NCBI RefSeq assembly: GCF_001421015.2
Contig: NZ_CP013023.1
Coordinates: forward strand, 5,121,001-5,185,000
Direction of reading: 5' to 3'
Length of the DNA stretch: 64,000 bases
DNA from: Paenibacillus bovis
GTDB lineage: Bacteria > Bacillota > Bacilli > Paenibacillales > Paenibacillaceae
Shown: piece after piece, positions 10,654-21,899 of the stretch
Layout of the letters: each line of letters begins with the position of its first letter
How positions within the stretch are numbered: the stretch's first letter is position 1
The notes under the pieces: model-generated
The model's input: the letters and a program-made list of their open reading frames with translations, nothing else
Told to the model about the DNA's origin: nothing
The model's database searches: none
Translations under genes and position numbers: made by a program

Positions 10654-11010
10654 TTAATCGATTGTATCTCCGGAGCGCTTAGCCACACGAACTTTTTTGC
10701 CGTTATCCAGTGTTTTGTAACCAACGCGGGTTACTTTTTTTCCGTCCTTAGGATCAACGTGCATTACGTTCGAAACGTGGATAGGTGCTTCTTTCTCAAC
10801 GCGTCCACCTTGCGGGTTCAGCTGAGTTGGTTTTTGATGCTTGGTGATCATATTCACGCCTTCAACCAGTACGCGATTTTCACGAGGATACGCAGCGATT
10901 ACGCGACCTTTTTTACCTTTGTCTTTACCGCTGATTACGATAACCGTATCATCTTTTTTCACGTGCAGCTTGTTGTTGTGAGACTCCAACACTTTTTTCA
11001 CTTTCGCCAT
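10654..11010 (-). CDS. rplX: 50S ribosomal protein L24
   Basis: This protein of about 118 residues has the KOW motif near the N-terminus ([20 protein letters not shown]), which binds the 5' domain of 23S rRNA and starts subunit assembly. The ATG at 11010 follows AGGAGGTG. The tail [17 protein letters not shown] is typical. It sits after rplN. Confidence 0.97.
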   Translation of the reverse strand: MAKVKKVLESHNNKLHVKKDDTVIVISGKDKGKKGRVIAAYPRENRVLVEGVNMITKHQKPTQLNPQGGRVEKEAPIHVSNVMHVDPKDGKKVTRVGYKTLDNGKKVRVAKRSGDTID

Positions 11011-11063
11011 TTCTGTACACCTCCTATAACTCACTCAGGCACAGGGCCTTATATCGGTATCGT

Positions 11064-11432
11064 TTAGATGACTTCCGGAGCCAGGGAAACGATTTTCATG
11101 TAATCGCGGTCACGCAGTTCACGAGCAACTGGTCCAAAGATACGAGTACCACGAGGGCCTTTATCGTCTTTGATTACCACTGCTGCATTTTCATCAAATG
11201 CGATGTAAGAACCGTCTTTACGACGTACAGAGCTCTTCGTACGAACAACTACTGCTTTAACTACATCACCTTTTTTGACAACGCCGCCTGGTGTTGCTTG
11301 TTTTACAGAACAAACGATTGTATCGCCGATAGCAGCTGTACGACGTCCAGTACCACCCAATACGCGAATACACATCAGTTCTTTTGCGCCGGAGTTATCG
11401 GCTACAGCCAAACGTGTAAATGGTTGAATCAT
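11064..11432 (-). CDS. rplN: 50S ribosomal protein L14
   Basis: This 122-residue protein starts [19 protein letters not shown] and ends [19 protein letters not shown], as in all bacterial L14. It forms an inter-subunit bridge and is the docking site of the silencing factor RsfS. It lies between rpsQ and rplX. Confidence 0.98.
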   Translation of the reverse strand: MIQPFTRLAVADNSGAKELMCIRVLGGTGRRTAAIGDTIVCSVKQATPGGVVKKGDVVKAVVVRTKSSVRRKDGSYIAFDENAAVVIKDDKGPRGTRIFGPVARELRDRDYMKIVSLAPEVI

Positions 11433-11469
11433 TTCTAGTTCCTCCTTCCAGGCAACTTATATCAAATCA

Positions 11470-11733
11470 TCAAATGATGATTGCTTCTTCTACAACTTCC
11501 ACCAGTCTCCAGTTTTTATCTTTGGACAGTGGACGAGTTTCCATGATTTTAACAACGTCACCGATTTTCGCAGTGTTGTTTTCATCATGAGCTTTGAATT
11601 TCTTAGTGTACTTAATGCGTTTGTGATACAGATCGTGCTTTTTGTAAGTTTCTACAGCTACAACAATAGTTTTATCCATTTTGTCGCTGACAACTTTGCC
11701 TACCTGTACTTTACGGGCATTACGTTCGCTCAT
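11470..11733 (-). CDS. rpsQ: 30S ribosomal protein S17
   Basis: This 87-residue OB-fold protein ([22 protein letters not shown]) binds the 5' domain of 16S rRNA early in assembly. Length is normal for Firmicutes. It follows rpmC after about 50 bases. Confidence 0.98.
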   Translation of the reverse strand: MSERNARKVQVGKVVSDKMDKTIVVAVETYKKHDLYHKRIKYTKKFKAHDENNTAKIGDVVKIMETRPLSKDKNWRLVEVVEEAIII

Positions 11734-11785
11734 AGTGGGCCTCCTCCCTCAGCTGACGGCAATCACAAGCTCGTCAAATATTGGA

Positions 11786-11986
11786 TTATGAAGTAATTCC
11801 GAGTTCTCTTTCACGAACTACTGTTTTAGCACGTGCAATTTGCTTACGGACTGCGCTAATACGAGTAGGGTTATCCAATTGACCGGTAGCAAGTTGAAAG
11901 CGCAGGTTAAAGAGTTCCTCTTTAAAACCAGCAATCTTTTGCTCGATTTCAGCAGTGGTAAGGTTGCGCAATTCATTAGCCTTCAT
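11786..11986 (-). CDS. rpmC: 50S ribosomal protein L29
   Basis: This 66-residue helical protein ([20 protein letters not shown]) sits at the tunnel exit, where L23 and L29 recruit SRP and trigger factor. The ATG at 11986 lies inside the last codons of rplP, an 11-base overlap, and its GGTGG binding site is within rplP. The two genes are therefore probably translationally coupled. Confidence 0.97.
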   Translation of the reverse strand: MKANELRNLTTAEIEQKIAGFKEELFNLRFQLATGQLDNPTRISAVRKQIARAKTVVRERELGITS

Positions 11987-12410
11987 TTGCTTCACCACCC
12001 AATTCTTCACGTTTCACAAACTTAGTTTTTACCGGCAATTTATGAGAAGCCAGACGCATTGCTTCACGTGCAATCTCTTCAGATACGCCAGCAAGTTCAA
12101 ACATAATTTTTCCTGGTTTAACGATGGCAACCCATTTTTCTACGTTACCTTTACCGCTACCCATACGAACCTCGAGAGGCTTTTGAGTAATAGGTTTATC
12201 CGGGAAAATTTTGATCCATACTTTACCACCACGTTTGATATAACGAGTCATAGCAATACGGGCAGCTTCGATTTGACGGTTCGTGATCCATGCAGGCTCA
12301 GTAGCTTGCAGGCCGAATTCGCCGAAGTTCAGTTCAGTACCGCCTTTAGCGCGACCAGCCATTCCTGGACGATGCTGTTTACGGTGTTTTACACGTTTAG
12401 GTACCAACAT
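11976..12410 (-). CDS. rplP: 50S ribosomal protein L16
   Basis: This 144-residue protein has the L16 signatures [20 protein letters not shown] and [15 protein letters not shown]16 organises the A-site of the peptidyl transferase centre. Its stop overlaps the rpmC start, and it follows rpsC after two bases. Confidence 0.98.
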   Translation of the reverse strand: MLVPKRVKHRKQHRPGMAGRAKGGTELNFGEFGLQATEPAWITNRQIEAARIAMTRYIKRGGKVWIKIFPDKPITQKPLEVRMGSGKGNVEKWVAIVKPGKIMFELAGVSEEIAREAMRLASHKLPVKTKFVKREELGGEANEG

Positions 12411-12412
12411 GA

Positions 12413-13078
12413 TTAGTTGCCTCCTTCCTGAGCAGCTTGTTTCTTAGCCGTAGGAAGAACCTCGCCACGATAGATCCATACTTTTACGCCGATACGGCCG
12501 TAAGTTGTATGAGCTTCAGCTGTACCGTAATCGATATCAGCACGAAGTGTATGCAGTGGAACAGTTCCTTCGCTGTAACCTTCAGAACGGGCGATTTCAG
12601 CACCGCCAAGACGTCCGCTAACGGCTGTTTTGATTCCTTTAGCGCCAGAGCGCATAGTTCTTTGGATCGATTGTTTCAGAGCACGACGGAAAGAAACGCG
12701 ACGTTCCAGTTGTTGTGCAATGCTTTCAGCAACGAGGATAGCATCCAGTTCCTGATTTTTGATTTCGGAAATGTTAATGTGAACTTTTTTACCGCCCGCG
12801 ATTTTAGTCACTTCATTACGAAGTACTTCAACCTCGGAACCACCGCGTCCGATAACCATACCAGGTTTCGCAGTGTTAATTGTAACGTTCACGCGATTAG
12901 CCGCTCTCTCGATTTCGATTCGGGAGACAGCGGACTCCTTCAGTTTCGTCTTCAGGTATTCACGGATACGAACGTCTTCCAGAAGAAGATCGCCGAAGTC
13001 TTTACCAGCATACCATTTAGATTCCCAGTCACGGATAATACCTACACGCAATCCGATGGGATTTACCTTTTGGCCCAC
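12413..13078 (-). CDS. rpsC: 30S ribosomal protein S3
   Basis: This 221-residue protein has a KH domain ([20 protein letters not shown], about residues 70-90) and the C-terminal S3 domain. S3 lines the mRNA entry tunnel and contributes helicase activity. It begins [20 protein letters not shown], as usual. It lies between rplV and rplP. Confidence 0.98.
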   Translation of the reverse strand: MGQKVNPIGLRVGIIRDWESKWYAGKDFGDLLLEDVRIREYLKTKLKESAVSRIEIERAANRVNVTINTAKPGMVIGRGGSEVEVLRNEVTKIAGGKKVHINISEIKNQELDAILVAESIAQQLERRVSFRRALKQSIQRTMRSGAKGIKTAVSGRLGGAEIARSEGYSEGTVPLHTLRADIDYGTAEAHTTYGRIGVKVWIYRGEVLPTAKKQAAQEGGN

Positions 13079-13093
13079 ACGTTTTCCCTCCTT

Positions 13094-13441
13094 TTATTTT
13101 TCAGTTACCACCAAAGAAATGTGGCTGGTGCGTTTGTTGATCTTACTTGCACGTCCCATTGCACGAGGGCGGAACCGTTTCAAAGTAGGACCTTGGTTAA
13201 CGAAAGCTTCAGAAATGAACAGGTTGTTCACGTCCAGAGATTCGTTTTTCTCAGTGCTGATGAATTCAGCATTGGCGATTGCGGAGTTAAGAAGCTTCTC
13301 AACTACCGGAGATGCAGATTTTGGTGTGTGACGCAGAATTGCGATCGCCTCACCAACCTGCTTTCCGCGGATCAGGTCAACAACCAGTTGAACTTTGCGC
13401 GGAGCGATGCGTACAAACTTTGCATGTGCTTTCGCTTGCAT
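13094..13441 (-). CDS. rplV: 50S ribosomal protein L22
   Basis: This 115-residue protein carries the long beta-hairpin that lines the exit tunnel ([16 protein letters not shown] region). The hairpin shows no insertion or deletion of the kind seen in macrolide resistance. It lies between rpsS and rpsC in the S10 operon. Confidence 0.97.
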   Translation of the reverse strand: MQAKAHAKFVRIAPRKVQLVVDLIRGKQVGEAIAILRHTPKSASPVVEKLLNSAIANAEFISTEKNESLDVNNLFISEAFVNQGPTLKRFRPRAMGRASKINKRTSHISLVVTEK

Positions 13442-13476
13442 TGCGTGACCTCCTCTCTTACTTTTACAACACTATA

Positions 13477-13755
13477 TTAACGTCTTGTTTTTCTGTCATC
13501 ATCAGTGTGACCTTTGTACGTACGAGTTGGTGCGAACTCACCAAGCTTGTGTCCGACCATATCTTCCGTTACGTATACAGGTACATGTTTGCGTCCATCA
13601 TAGACAGCGAAAGTGTGTCCGATGAATTGTGGGAAAATTGTGGAGCGACGGGACCAAGTTTTGATCACTGTTTTTTTGTTGTCAGCATCCAGAACTTCCA
13701 CTTTTTTCAGCAAGTATCCATCCACGAAAGGACCTTTTTTAAGACTACGGCTCAT
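13477..13755 (-). CDS. rpsS: 30S ribosomal protein S19
   Basis: This 92-residue head protein ([20 protein letters not shown], with [15 protein letters not shown] near the end) forms a complex with S13 and contacts the A-site finger. Length and order (rplB-rpsS-rplV) are standard. Confidence 0.98.
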   Translation of the reverse strand: MSRSLKKGPFVDGYLLKKVEVLDADNKKTVIKTWSRRSTIFPQFIGHTFAVYDGRKHVPVYVTEDMVGHKLGEFAPTRTYKGHTDDDRKTRR

Positions 13756-13817
13756 AGGTTGAATCCTCCCTTCATCTTTTCGTCACTTCATACTTTACAA
13801 GCATTCAAGCACAAATC

Positions 13818-14648
13818 TTACTTCGTGCGGCGGCGAATGATGTATTGATCGGAAGCTTTACCTTTTTTACGAGTTTTGTAACCCAGAGTTGGTTTACCCC
13901 AAGGTGACATTGGAGATTTACGACCGATAGGAGCTTTACCTTCACCACCACCGTGTGGGTGATCGTTAGGGTTCATAACTACGCCTCGAACTTGTGGACG
14001 TTTGCCCAACCAGCGGTTACGACCAGCTTTACCGATTTTGATCAATTCGTGATCTTCGTTACCTACAGAACCGATTGTAGCGCGGCATACTTTAAGTACG
14101 CGACGTACTTCACCGGAAGACAGGCGGATAGATACGTATTTTTCTTCTTTACCAAGCAATTGGGCTTCCGTACCAGCTGCGCGAACGAGCTGACCACCTT
14201 TACCTGGTTTCAATTCGATATTGTGGATAACTGTACCTACAGGAATGTTTTCCAATGGCAGGGAGTTACCGATTTTGATATCGGATTCCGGACCGGAGAA
14301 TACTTGATCTCCAACTTTCAGTCCTTTTGGAGCGATGATGTAACGTTTTTCGCCATCAGCGTAATGCAGCAGCGCGATGTTGGAAGTACGGTTTGGATCG
14401 TACTCGATTGTAGCAACGCGACCTGGTATTCCATCTTTGTTACGCTTGAAGTCGATGATACGGTATTTACGTTTGTGTCCGCCGCCGTGGTGACGAACAG
14501 TAATTTTACCTTGGTTGTTACGGCCTGCTTTTTTGAAAAGCGGAGCCAGCAACGTTTTCTCCGGTTGATTCGTTGTAATCTCTTCGAATGTCGAAACACT
14601 CATATTACGACGAGCCGGGGATGTCGGTTTGTACTTTTTAATAGGCAC
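13818..14648 (-). CDS. rplB: 50S ribosomal protein L2
   Basis: This 276-residue protein carries the conserved C-terminal loop [20 protein letters not shown] with the histidine important for peptidyl transferase function. L2 is a primary large-subunit protein at the subunit interface. It begins [18 protein letters not shown]. It follows rplW after 12 bases. Confidence 0.98.
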   Translation of the reverse strand: MPIKKYKPTSPARRNMSVSTFEEITTNQPEKTLLAPLFKKAGRNNQGKITVRHHGGGHKRKYRIIDFKRNKDGIPGRVATIEYDPNRTSNIALLHYADGEKRYIIAPKGLKVGDQVFSGPESDIKIGNSLPLENIPVGTVIHNIELKPGKGGQLVRAAGTEAQLLGKEEKYVSIRLSSGEVRRVLKVCRATIGSVGNEDHELIKIGKAGRNRWLGKRPQVRGVVMNPNDHPHGGGEGKAPIGRKSPMSPWGKPTLGYKTRKKGKASDQYIIRRRTK

Positions 14649-14660
14649 GGGTTGTCCTCC

Positions 14661-14954
14661 TTACTCTACAGATTCAAAAAACTCAAGCGGCTTGCTTTCT
14701 GGAGCCAATGTTACGATTGCTTTCTTCCATTCGGAAGTATAACCACTGTAACGGCCATAACGTTTTGGTTTAGCTGGCATGCGAAGAGTGTTAACTTTGG
14801 ACACTTTCACTTTGAAGATTTCTTCAATTGCCTTTTTGATTTCCGTTTTATTCGAACGAATGTCAACTTCGAAAGCATATTTCAGTTCGCTCATGTAGTC
14901 AGCAGTACGCTCAGTAATTACCGGACGCTTGATTATATCGCGTGGATCCTTCAT
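14661..14954 (-). CDS. rplW: 50S ribosomal protein L23
   Basis: This 97-residue protein is the docking site for trigger factor and SRP at the tunnel exit ([17 protein letters not shown] at the start, with [19 protein letters not shown]). Its start overlaps the rplD stop by one base, which suggests translational coupling. Confidence 0.98.
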   Translation of the reverse strand: MKDPRDIIKRPVITERTADYMSELKYAFEVDIRSNKTEIKKAIEEIFKVKVSKVNTLRMPAKPKRYGRYSGYTSEWKKAIVTLAPESKPLEFFESVE

Positions 14955-15577
14955 TACGCGAACACCTCCTCTACCTTCTGAACTGCTTCCTTCGTCAGAA
15001 TCAGTTTATCGTGCACAAGCACGTCTAGAACATTCACACCGTCAGCTGCAACGAATTTAACACCTGGGATGTTACGAGCAGAAAGAGCTACGTTATTGTC
15101 GTACTCGGAAGCTACGATCAATGCTTTACGGTCTACTTTCAGGTTGTTCAGGATTGCTGCAAACTCTTTAGTTTTTGGACTGTTCAGAGTCAGTGTATCC
15201 AGAACGATAATTTCATTAGCTACTACTTTGGAAGACAAAGCAGATTTGATCGCCAGACGACGAACTTTTTTAGGCAGTTTGAAAGCATAGCTACGTGGAG
15301 TTGGTCCAAATACTACGCCGCCGCCTTTCCATTGTGGAGAACGGATAGAACCTTGACGAGCACGTCCAGTTCCTTTCTGTTTCCATGGTTTGCGTCCACC
15401 ACCGCGAACTTCAGAGCGTCCTTTTACTTTGTGAGTACCTTGACGAAGAGAAGCGCGTTGCATAACAACTGCATCGTGGAGCACGCTAGTATTAGGTTCG
15501 ATACCGAATACGGAATCGCTCAATTCGATTTCGCCAACCTGGCTGCCATCGATACTATAAAGTGCTACTTTGGGCAT
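14954..15577 (-). CDS. rplD: 50S ribosomal protein L4
   Basis: This 207-residue protein lines the exit tunnel with its extended loop (about residues 45-100), containing [17 protein letters not shown], the region where macrolide resistance changes arise; it looks wild type. In E. coli L4 also represses the S10 operon. I see no proof of that here. Confidence 0.98.
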   Translation of the reverse strand: MPKVALYSIDGSQVGEIELSDSVFGIEPNTSVLHDAVVMQRASLRQGTHKVKGRSEVRGGGRKPWKQKGTGRARQGSIRSPQWKGGGVVFGPTPRSYAFKLPKKVRRLAIKSALSSKVVANEIIVLDTLTLNSPKTKEFAAILNNLKVDRKALIVASEYDNNVALSARNIPGVKFVAADGVNVLDVLVHDKLILTKEAVQKVEEVFA

Positions 15578-15602
15578 TTCATGTTCCTCCTTTCTTTTTT
15601 AA

Positions 15603-16226
15603 TTATTTTTTCACCGTTTCTTTAACTTTAACGAAGCTATTTTTAGGGCCTGGGATAGAGCCTTTAACGAGAATTACGTTACGCTCAGCATCCACGCGGA
15701 TAACTTCGAGGTGTTGGATCGTTACTGTATCATGACCCATGTGACCTGGCAGACGTTTACCTTTCGGTACACGGTTCGCTTGGATAGAACCCATCGAACC
15801 TGGTCTGCGATGATAACGGGAACCGTGAGACATTGGTCCGCGGCTTTGTCCCCAACGTTTGATAACGCCGGCAAAACCTTTACCTTTGGAAATACCCGTT
15901 ACGTCAACGAACTCACCTTCAGCAAACAAATCTGCTTTGAGTTCCTGGCCAACCTCGACATTTGCGAGGTCAACACCGCGAATTTCGCGAACGTAGCGCT
16001 TAGGCACAGTGTTTGCTTTAGTAGCATGTCCTGCTTCCGGTTTGTTGGATCTGCTTGCTTTTTTATCAGCAAAACCGATTTGTACCGCTTCGTATCCGTC
16101 ATTTTCCAGGTCTTTCTTCTGCAGAACCACACATGGTCCAGCTTCGATTACCGTTACGGGAATAACGTTACCTTCCGCGGTAAAGACTTGAGTCATACCA
16201 AGTTTTCTTCCTAAGATACCTTTCAT
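15603..16226 (-). CDS. rplC: 50S ribosomal protein L3
   Basis: This 207-residue protein starts [15 protein letters not shown] and has the central finger region [15 protein letters not shown] that reaches the peptidyl transferase centre. L3 is one of the proteins that initiate 23S rRNA folding. It is the second gene of the S10 operon, 45 bases after rpsJ. Confidence 0.98.
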   Translation of the reverse strand: MKGILGRKLGMTQVFTAEGNVIPVTVIEAGPCVVLQKKDLENDGYEAVQIGFADKKASRSNKPEAGHATKANTVPKRYVREIRGVDLANVEVGQELKADLFAEGEFVDVTGISKGKGFAGVIKRWGQSRGPMSHGSRYHRRPGSMGSIQANRVPKGKRLPGHMGHDTVTIQHLEVIRVDAERNVILVKGSIPGPKNSFVKVKETVKK

Positions 16227-16271
16227 GTTGACACCTCTTTTCGCTTTTGCGTATTACCACATCTATGTGGA

Positions 16272-16682
<411 letters not shown>

Positions 16683-16717
16683 TCACATCATCGCAACGTC
16701 TCAGCACAACATTAGTT

Positions 16718-16747
16718 ATTATATATGATAAGCTGGTTGATGCGCAA
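16718..16747 (-). promoter_or_regulatory. S10 operon promoter
   Basis: TTGCGC (16742-16747) and a perfect TATAAT (16718-16723) are 18 bases apart on the minus strand. The start would be near 16711, giving a leader of about 130 nt before rpsJ. The leader holds a short GCTC/GAGC hairpin around 16648-16666. The promoter lies just past the tuf terminator, so the S10-spc-alpha run has its own start. Confidence 0.75.
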
Positions 16748-16765
16748 GTCTTTTTTAAAACTTTT

Positions 16766-16814
16766 CCATAATAAAATAAGACCTGCACCTTTTTGCAAAG
16801 GAAGCAGGCCTTAT
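16766..16814 (-). terminator. Intrinsic terminator after tuf
   Basis: ATAAGGCCTGC and GCAGGTCTTAT form an 11-bp stem with one G-U pair and are followed by TTTATTAT on the minus strand. It separates the str operon from the S10 operon, but partial read-through is possible because the U-tract is interrupted. Confidence 0.8.
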
Positions 16815-16908
16815 CATAACTTTCGATTAGGATACAATGTTGCTTCGTTACAATACATTGTTGCTTATTTAAATCTTCCAGATCCTGAAGATCACGTGGA
16901 AAGATTAA

Positions 16909-18099
<1,191 letters not shown>

Positions 18100-18155
18100 T
18101 TTAAACAGTTCCTCCTTGAAGGTAGTGTTGTTTATTTTTGGTATGGGGTATGGAT

Positions 18156-18180
18156 CAGAAAGCGGTTAGACCGCTTTCTG
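18156..18180 (-). other. Perfect hairpin between fusA and tuf
   Basis: CAGAAAGCGGT and ACCGCTTTCTG form a perfect 11-bp stem with loop TAG. On the minus strand it is followed by ATCCATACCC, not a U-tract, so it is unlikely to terminate. It may protect or set the 5' end of a processed tuf mRNA (inference), since EF-Tu is made in excess over EF-G. Confidence 0.6.
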
Positions 18181-18211
18181 CCTACTCCATAGGTGAAAAC
18201 AGAGTTTAGAC

Positions 18212-20284
18212 TTAGCCGTTAGCTTTTGCACTAACTGCTTCAGCAATGCTCTTAGGTACTTCTTCATAATGAGAAAGTTCCATGGAGAACACGCCGCGTC
18301 CTTGTGTACCGGAACGAAGTGTTGTGGAATATCCAAACATTTCGGACAGAGGTACTTTTGCACGGATAATTTGAGTACCGCTGCGGGAATCCATACCTTC
18401 GATACGGCCGCGACGGGAGTTCAGCATACCCATTACGTCACCCATGTACTCTTCTGGTACTGTAACTTCAACTTTCATGATAGGCTCCAGCAGGACAGGT
18501 TTACACTTGTCTTTTGCGGATTTCAATGCCATCGAACCGGCAATTTTAAATGCCATCTCGTTGGAATCGACATCATGATAAGATCCGTCTACAACTGTAG
18601 CTTTTACGTCTACAACCGGGAAGCCTGCAAGAACACCGTTCTTCATTTGCTCCTCGATACCTTGAAGTGCAGGACCAACGTATTCTCTTGGTACGGAACC
18701 ACCGACGATTTTGCTTTCGAATTGGTTACCAGTACCTGCTTCGAGAGGTTCGAATTCAACCCATACGTGACCGTATTGACCACGACCACCGGATTGACGT
18801 ACGAATTTACCTTCGACGCGAGCTGGTTGACGGAATGTTTCACGATAAGCAACCTGTGGTTGACCTACGTTAGTTTCAACCTTAAATTCACGACGCATAC
18901 GGTCGATAATGATATCAAGGTGAAGCTCACCCATACCTGCCAGGATCGTTTGACCTGTTTCTTCGTTAGTAGAAGCGCGCAGAGTAGGATCTTCTTCCGT
19001 CAATTTACCCAGAGCAGTTGCCATTTTATCTTGGTCTGCTTTGGTTTTTGGCTCAACTGCGATCTCGATAACCGGATCAGGGAAGTTCATGGACTCCAGG
19101 ATAACCGGATTCTTCTCATCACACAGTGTATCACCAGTTCCTGTATCTTTCAAACCAACAGCTGCAGCGATGTCACCAGCGTATACTACGCTGATTTCTT
19201 CACGGCTGTTAGCGTGCATCTGCAGGATACGACCGATACGTTCGCGTTTGCCTTTAGTGGCATTCAGAACGTAAGAACCGGATTGCAGTACACCAGAGTA
19301 TACACGGAAGAATGTCAGTTTACCAACATAAGGGTCAGTCATGATTTTGAATGCCAGTGCAGAGAATGGTTCTTCATCCGAAGAATGACGAATTTCTTCT
19401 GTACCGTCTTCGAGTTGACCGTTGATCGCCGGTACATCCAGTGGCGATGGCAGGTAATCGATAACTGCATCCAACATCGGCTGAACACCTTTGTTGCGGT
19501 AAGAGGAACCACAGATTACAGGGAAGATCTTAACATCACAAACACCTTTACGCAGAGCAGCTTTGATTTCATCAACCGTCAGCTCTTCTCCTTCGAGGTA
19601 TTTCATCATCAGATCTTCGTCCAGTTCTGATACTTTCTCTACCAGTTCCATACGAAGCTCATCAACAGTATCTTTCAGATCGGCTGGGATCTCGATATCT
19701 ACCGGATCTTTACCCAGATCATCTTTGTACTGGATAGCTTTCATTTCAATAATATCGATGATACCTACGAAGTCATTTTCTGCACCGATCGGCAATTGAA
19801 TCGCTACTGCGTTCGCTTGCAGACGATCGCGCATATCTTTAACTACGTTCAGGTAATCAGCACCGATAATATCCATTTTATTGACATAAGCGATACGAGG
19901 TACACCATAACGGTCTGCTTGTCTCCAAACAGTCTCGGATTGTGGCTCAACGCCCTCTTTCGCACTAAATACGCCTACGGCCCCGTCCAATACACGCAGG
20001 GAACGTTCAACTTCAACAGTGAAGTCAACGTGACCTGGAGTATCAATGATATTAACGCGGTGGCCCTTCCACTGAGCAGTCGTAGCCGCGGATGTAATCG
20101 TAATACCGCGCTCTTGTTCTTGCTCCATCCAGTCCATTGTCGCAGCGCCTTCGTGAACTTCACCGATTTTGTGCGTACGTCCTGTGTAGAACAAGATACG
20201 TTCTGTAGTGGTTGTTTTACCGGCATCAATGTGTGCCATGATACCAATATTACGTGTATTTTTCAAGGAGAACTCTCTTGCCAT
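18212..20284 (-). CDS. fusA: Elongation factor G
   Basis: This 690-residue translocase GTPase starts [20 protein letters not shown], with P-loop [12 protein letters not shown] (about 17-28), DTPGHVDF and NKMD motifs. Domains II-V follow, including GRGQYGHV in domain IV and the tail [16 protein letters not shown]. Length and order (rpsL-rpsG-fusA-tuf) are standard. Confidence 0.99.
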   Translation of the reverse strand: MAREFSLKNTRNIGIMAHIDAGKTTTTERILFYTGRTHKIGEVHEGAATMDWMEQEQERGITITSAATTAQWKGHRVNIIDTPGHVDFTVEVERSLRVLDGAVGVFSAKEGVEPQSETVWRQADRYGVPRIAYVNKMDIIGADYLNVVKDMRDRLQANAVAIQLPIGAENDFVGIIDIIEMKAIQYKDDLGKDPVDIEIPADLKDTVDELRMELVEKVSELDEDLMMKYLEGEELTVDEIKAALRKGVCDVKIFPVICGSSYRNKGVQPMLDAVIDYLPSPLDVPAINGQLEDGTEEIRHSSDEEPFSALAFKIMTDPYVGKLTFFRVYSGVLQSGSYVLNATKGKRERIGRILQMHANSREEISVVYAGDIAAAVGLKDTGTGDTLCDEKNPVILESMNFPDPVIEIAVEPKTKADQDKMATALGKLTEEDPTLRASTNEETGQTILAGMGELHLDIIIDRMRREFKVETNVGQPQVAYRETFRQPARVEGKFVRQSGGRGQYGHVWVEFEPLEAGTGNQFESKIVGGSVPREYVGPALQGIEEQMKNGVLAGFPVVDVKATVVDGSYHDVDSNEMAFKIAGSMALKSAKDKCKPVLLEPIMKVEVTVPEEYMGDVMGMLNSRRGRIEGMDSRSGTQIIRAKVPLSEMFGYSTTLRSGTQGRGVFSMELSHYEEVPKSIAEAVSAKANG

Positions 20285-20334
20285 GAATAGGTGCTCCCTT
20301 CAAAAATAGGAATTTTTGAAAATTGGCTTGAATC

Positions 20335-20805
20335 CTACCAGCGGTAGTGAGCAAACGCTTTGTTCGCTTCAGCCATTTTGTGTGTATCTTCACGTTTTTT
20401 CACGGATGCGCCAGTGTTATTGGATGCATCGATGATTTCTGCTGCTAAACGCTCTTCCATAGTCTTCTCGCCGCGGTTGCGGGAGTAGTTTACGAGCCAA
20501 CGCAGACCAAGGGAAGTACGTCTCTCCGGCTTAACTTCGATAGGTACTTGATAGTTAGCACCACCGACACGGCGAGCTTTAACTTCGAGAACCGGCATAA
20601 TGTTTTTGATTGCCGCCTCGAATACTTCCATAGGATCATTTCCTGTACGTTCTTGGATCAGGTTGAACGCGTTATAAAGAATGCTTTGAGCAACTCCACG
20701 TTTTCCGTCGATCATGATGCGGTTGATCAGGCGAGTAACAAGCTTGCTGTTATAAACCGGATCTGGCAACACGTCTCTTTTGGTAACTGGACCTTTTCTT
20801 GGCAT
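20335..20805 (-). CDS. rpsG: 30S ribosomal protein S7
   Basis: This 156-residue protein ([20 protein letters not shown]) nucleates the 16S 3' domain and lies by the E-site. The arginine-rich loop [16 protein letters not shown] is conserved. It lies between rpsL and fusA. Confidence 0.98.
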   Translation of the reverse strand: MPRKGPVTKRDVLPDPVYNSKLVTRLINRIMIDGKRGVAQSILYNAFNLIQERTGNDPMEVFEAAIKNIMPVLEVKARRVGGANYQVPIEVKPERRTSLGLRWLVNYSRNRGEKTMEERLAAEIIDASNNTGASVKKREDTHKMAEANKAFAHYRW

Positions 20806-20830
20806 GTTTATCCCCCTTTCTTAAATGTGC

Positions 20831-20848
20831 AGTGCAGATTTCTGCACT
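20831..20848 (-). other. Hairpin between rpsL and rpsG
   Basis: AGTGCAG and CTGCACT form a perfect 7-bp stem with loop ATTT in the 49-base gap between rpsL and rpsG. In E. coli the rpsL-rpsG gap is the S7 repressor target. Whether this hairpin plays that part here is untested. Confidence 0.45.
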
Positions 20849-20854
20849 ATCGAA

Positions 20855-21274
20855 TTACTTTTTCTCTTTAGGACGTTTTGTACCATATTTGGAACGACCT
20901 TGCATACGGTTGTTAACGCCTGCTGTATCCAGCGCGCCACGAACGATATGATAACGAACCCCTGGTAAGTCTTTAACCCGGCCACCGCGTACGAGTACTA
21001 CGCTGTGCTCTTGAAGGTTATGACCGATACCTGGAATGTAAGCAGTAACCTCGATACGGTTAGTTAAACGTACACGAGCATACTTACGAAGCGCGGAGTT
21101 CGGTTTTTTCGGAGTCATCGTACCTACACGAGTACATACACCACGTTTTTGTGGAGCACTCAGGTTTGTCTCTTGACGTTTCAGAGCGTTAAACCCTTTT
21201 TGCAGTGCAGGAGATTTCGATTTCTCGATTTTCGCTTGACGTCCTTTACGGACCAATTGATTGATAGTTGGCAT
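20855..21274 (-). CDS. rpsL: 30S ribosomal protein S12
   Basis: This 139-residue protein monitors codon-anticodon pairing. The streptomycin-related segments [11 protein letters not shown] and [13 protein letters not shown] have the wild-type lysines. The start follows GGGGGTGG. Length is typical of Gram-positive S12. Confidence 0.99.
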   Translation of the reverse strand: MPTINQLVRKGRQAKIEKSKSPALQKGFNALKRQETNLSAPQKRGVCTRVGTMTPKKPNSALRKYARVRLTNRIEVTAYIPGIGHNLQEHSVVLVRGGRVKDLPGVRYHIVRGALDTAGVNNRMQGRSKYGTKRPKEKK

Positions 21275-21367
21275 TGTATTGCCACCCCCTTCCCATATTT
21301 TCAGTTCTTTTGTAAACCGTTTGTTAAGCCCACAGACCCAGGCGGTTCATAAAAGAACAAATGAAAA

Positions 21368-21398
21368 GTTTTTGCCTGCCGTTCTGACTAGCAAAAAC
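21368..21398 (-). other. Terminator-like hairpin between rplGB and rpsL
   Basis: GTTTTTGC and GCAAAAAC form an 8-bp stem around a 15-base loop, followed by TTTTCATTTG on the minus strand. It could partly terminate transcripts after the L7Ae-like gene and lower read-through into rpsL, or act as an attenuator. No promoter is obvious between it and rpsL. Confidence 0.5.
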
Positions 21399-21411
21399 GT
21401 TCCTTATTGCA

Positions 21412-21660
21412 TTATTTAAGGACAACAGCCATCGCACTTCCCACTTCGATTCCACATGCTTTGCCCAGTTCCTTCATCGTATCTACATAAGTGATTCTGA
21501 CAGAGTGCTTGGAACACAATTGCACGATCTTTGAAATGAGATGCTGCTCTGCATCCTGCGCAACATAGACTTCATCAGCTTGCCCCGTTTCGACCATTCG
21601 CATTGTCTGCTTGGTGCCGATCTTGATACGGGCATCCTGTAATCCTTTATCATTAGTCAT
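21412..21660 (-). CDS. rplGB: Ribosomal L7Ae family protein (YbxF-like)
   Basis: This 82-residue protein (MTNDKGLQDARIKIGTKQTMR, with QAEQHLISKI-type L7Ae/L30e residues) belongs to the kink-turn RNA-binding family. The B. subtilis homologue YbxF binds K-turn RNAs in vitro and associates with ribosomes, while its exact role is unclear. The frame opens 15 codons upstream, but GGAGGG ten bases before the ATG sets the start at 21660. It heads the str operon. Confidence 0.92.
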   Translation of the reverse strand: MTNDKGLQDARIKIGTKQTMRMVETGQADEVYVAQDAEQHLISKIVQLCSKHSVRITYVDTMKELGKACGIEVGSAMAVVLK

Positions 21661-21716
21661 CTTAACGATTCCCTCCAAAAGATCAGGGATCAGCGCTCTA
21701 TTCACGCACCTTTGCT

Positions 21717-21746
21717 ATATTAGCATTATCATACGGTTAGTGTCAA
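21717..21746 (-). promoter_or_regulatory. Promoter of rplGB and the str operon
   Basis: A perfect TTGACA (21741-21746) lies 18 bases before TAATAT (21717-21722) on the minus strand. It gives rplGB-rpsL-rpsG-fusA-tuf a start separate from rpoC. Confidence 0.7.
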
Positions 21747-21899
21747 TAGATAAGTTGAATGTTCTATAAAGAATTATGTGGACAATTATATGGATAAAGC
21801 AGTGGTTGCACCGGGAAAGAAAACTCTCCCGGCGTTAACCCTACTGTGTATCATATCAATTCACTGCTATCGCAGTCAATCGTTTACTGACATTTACAA

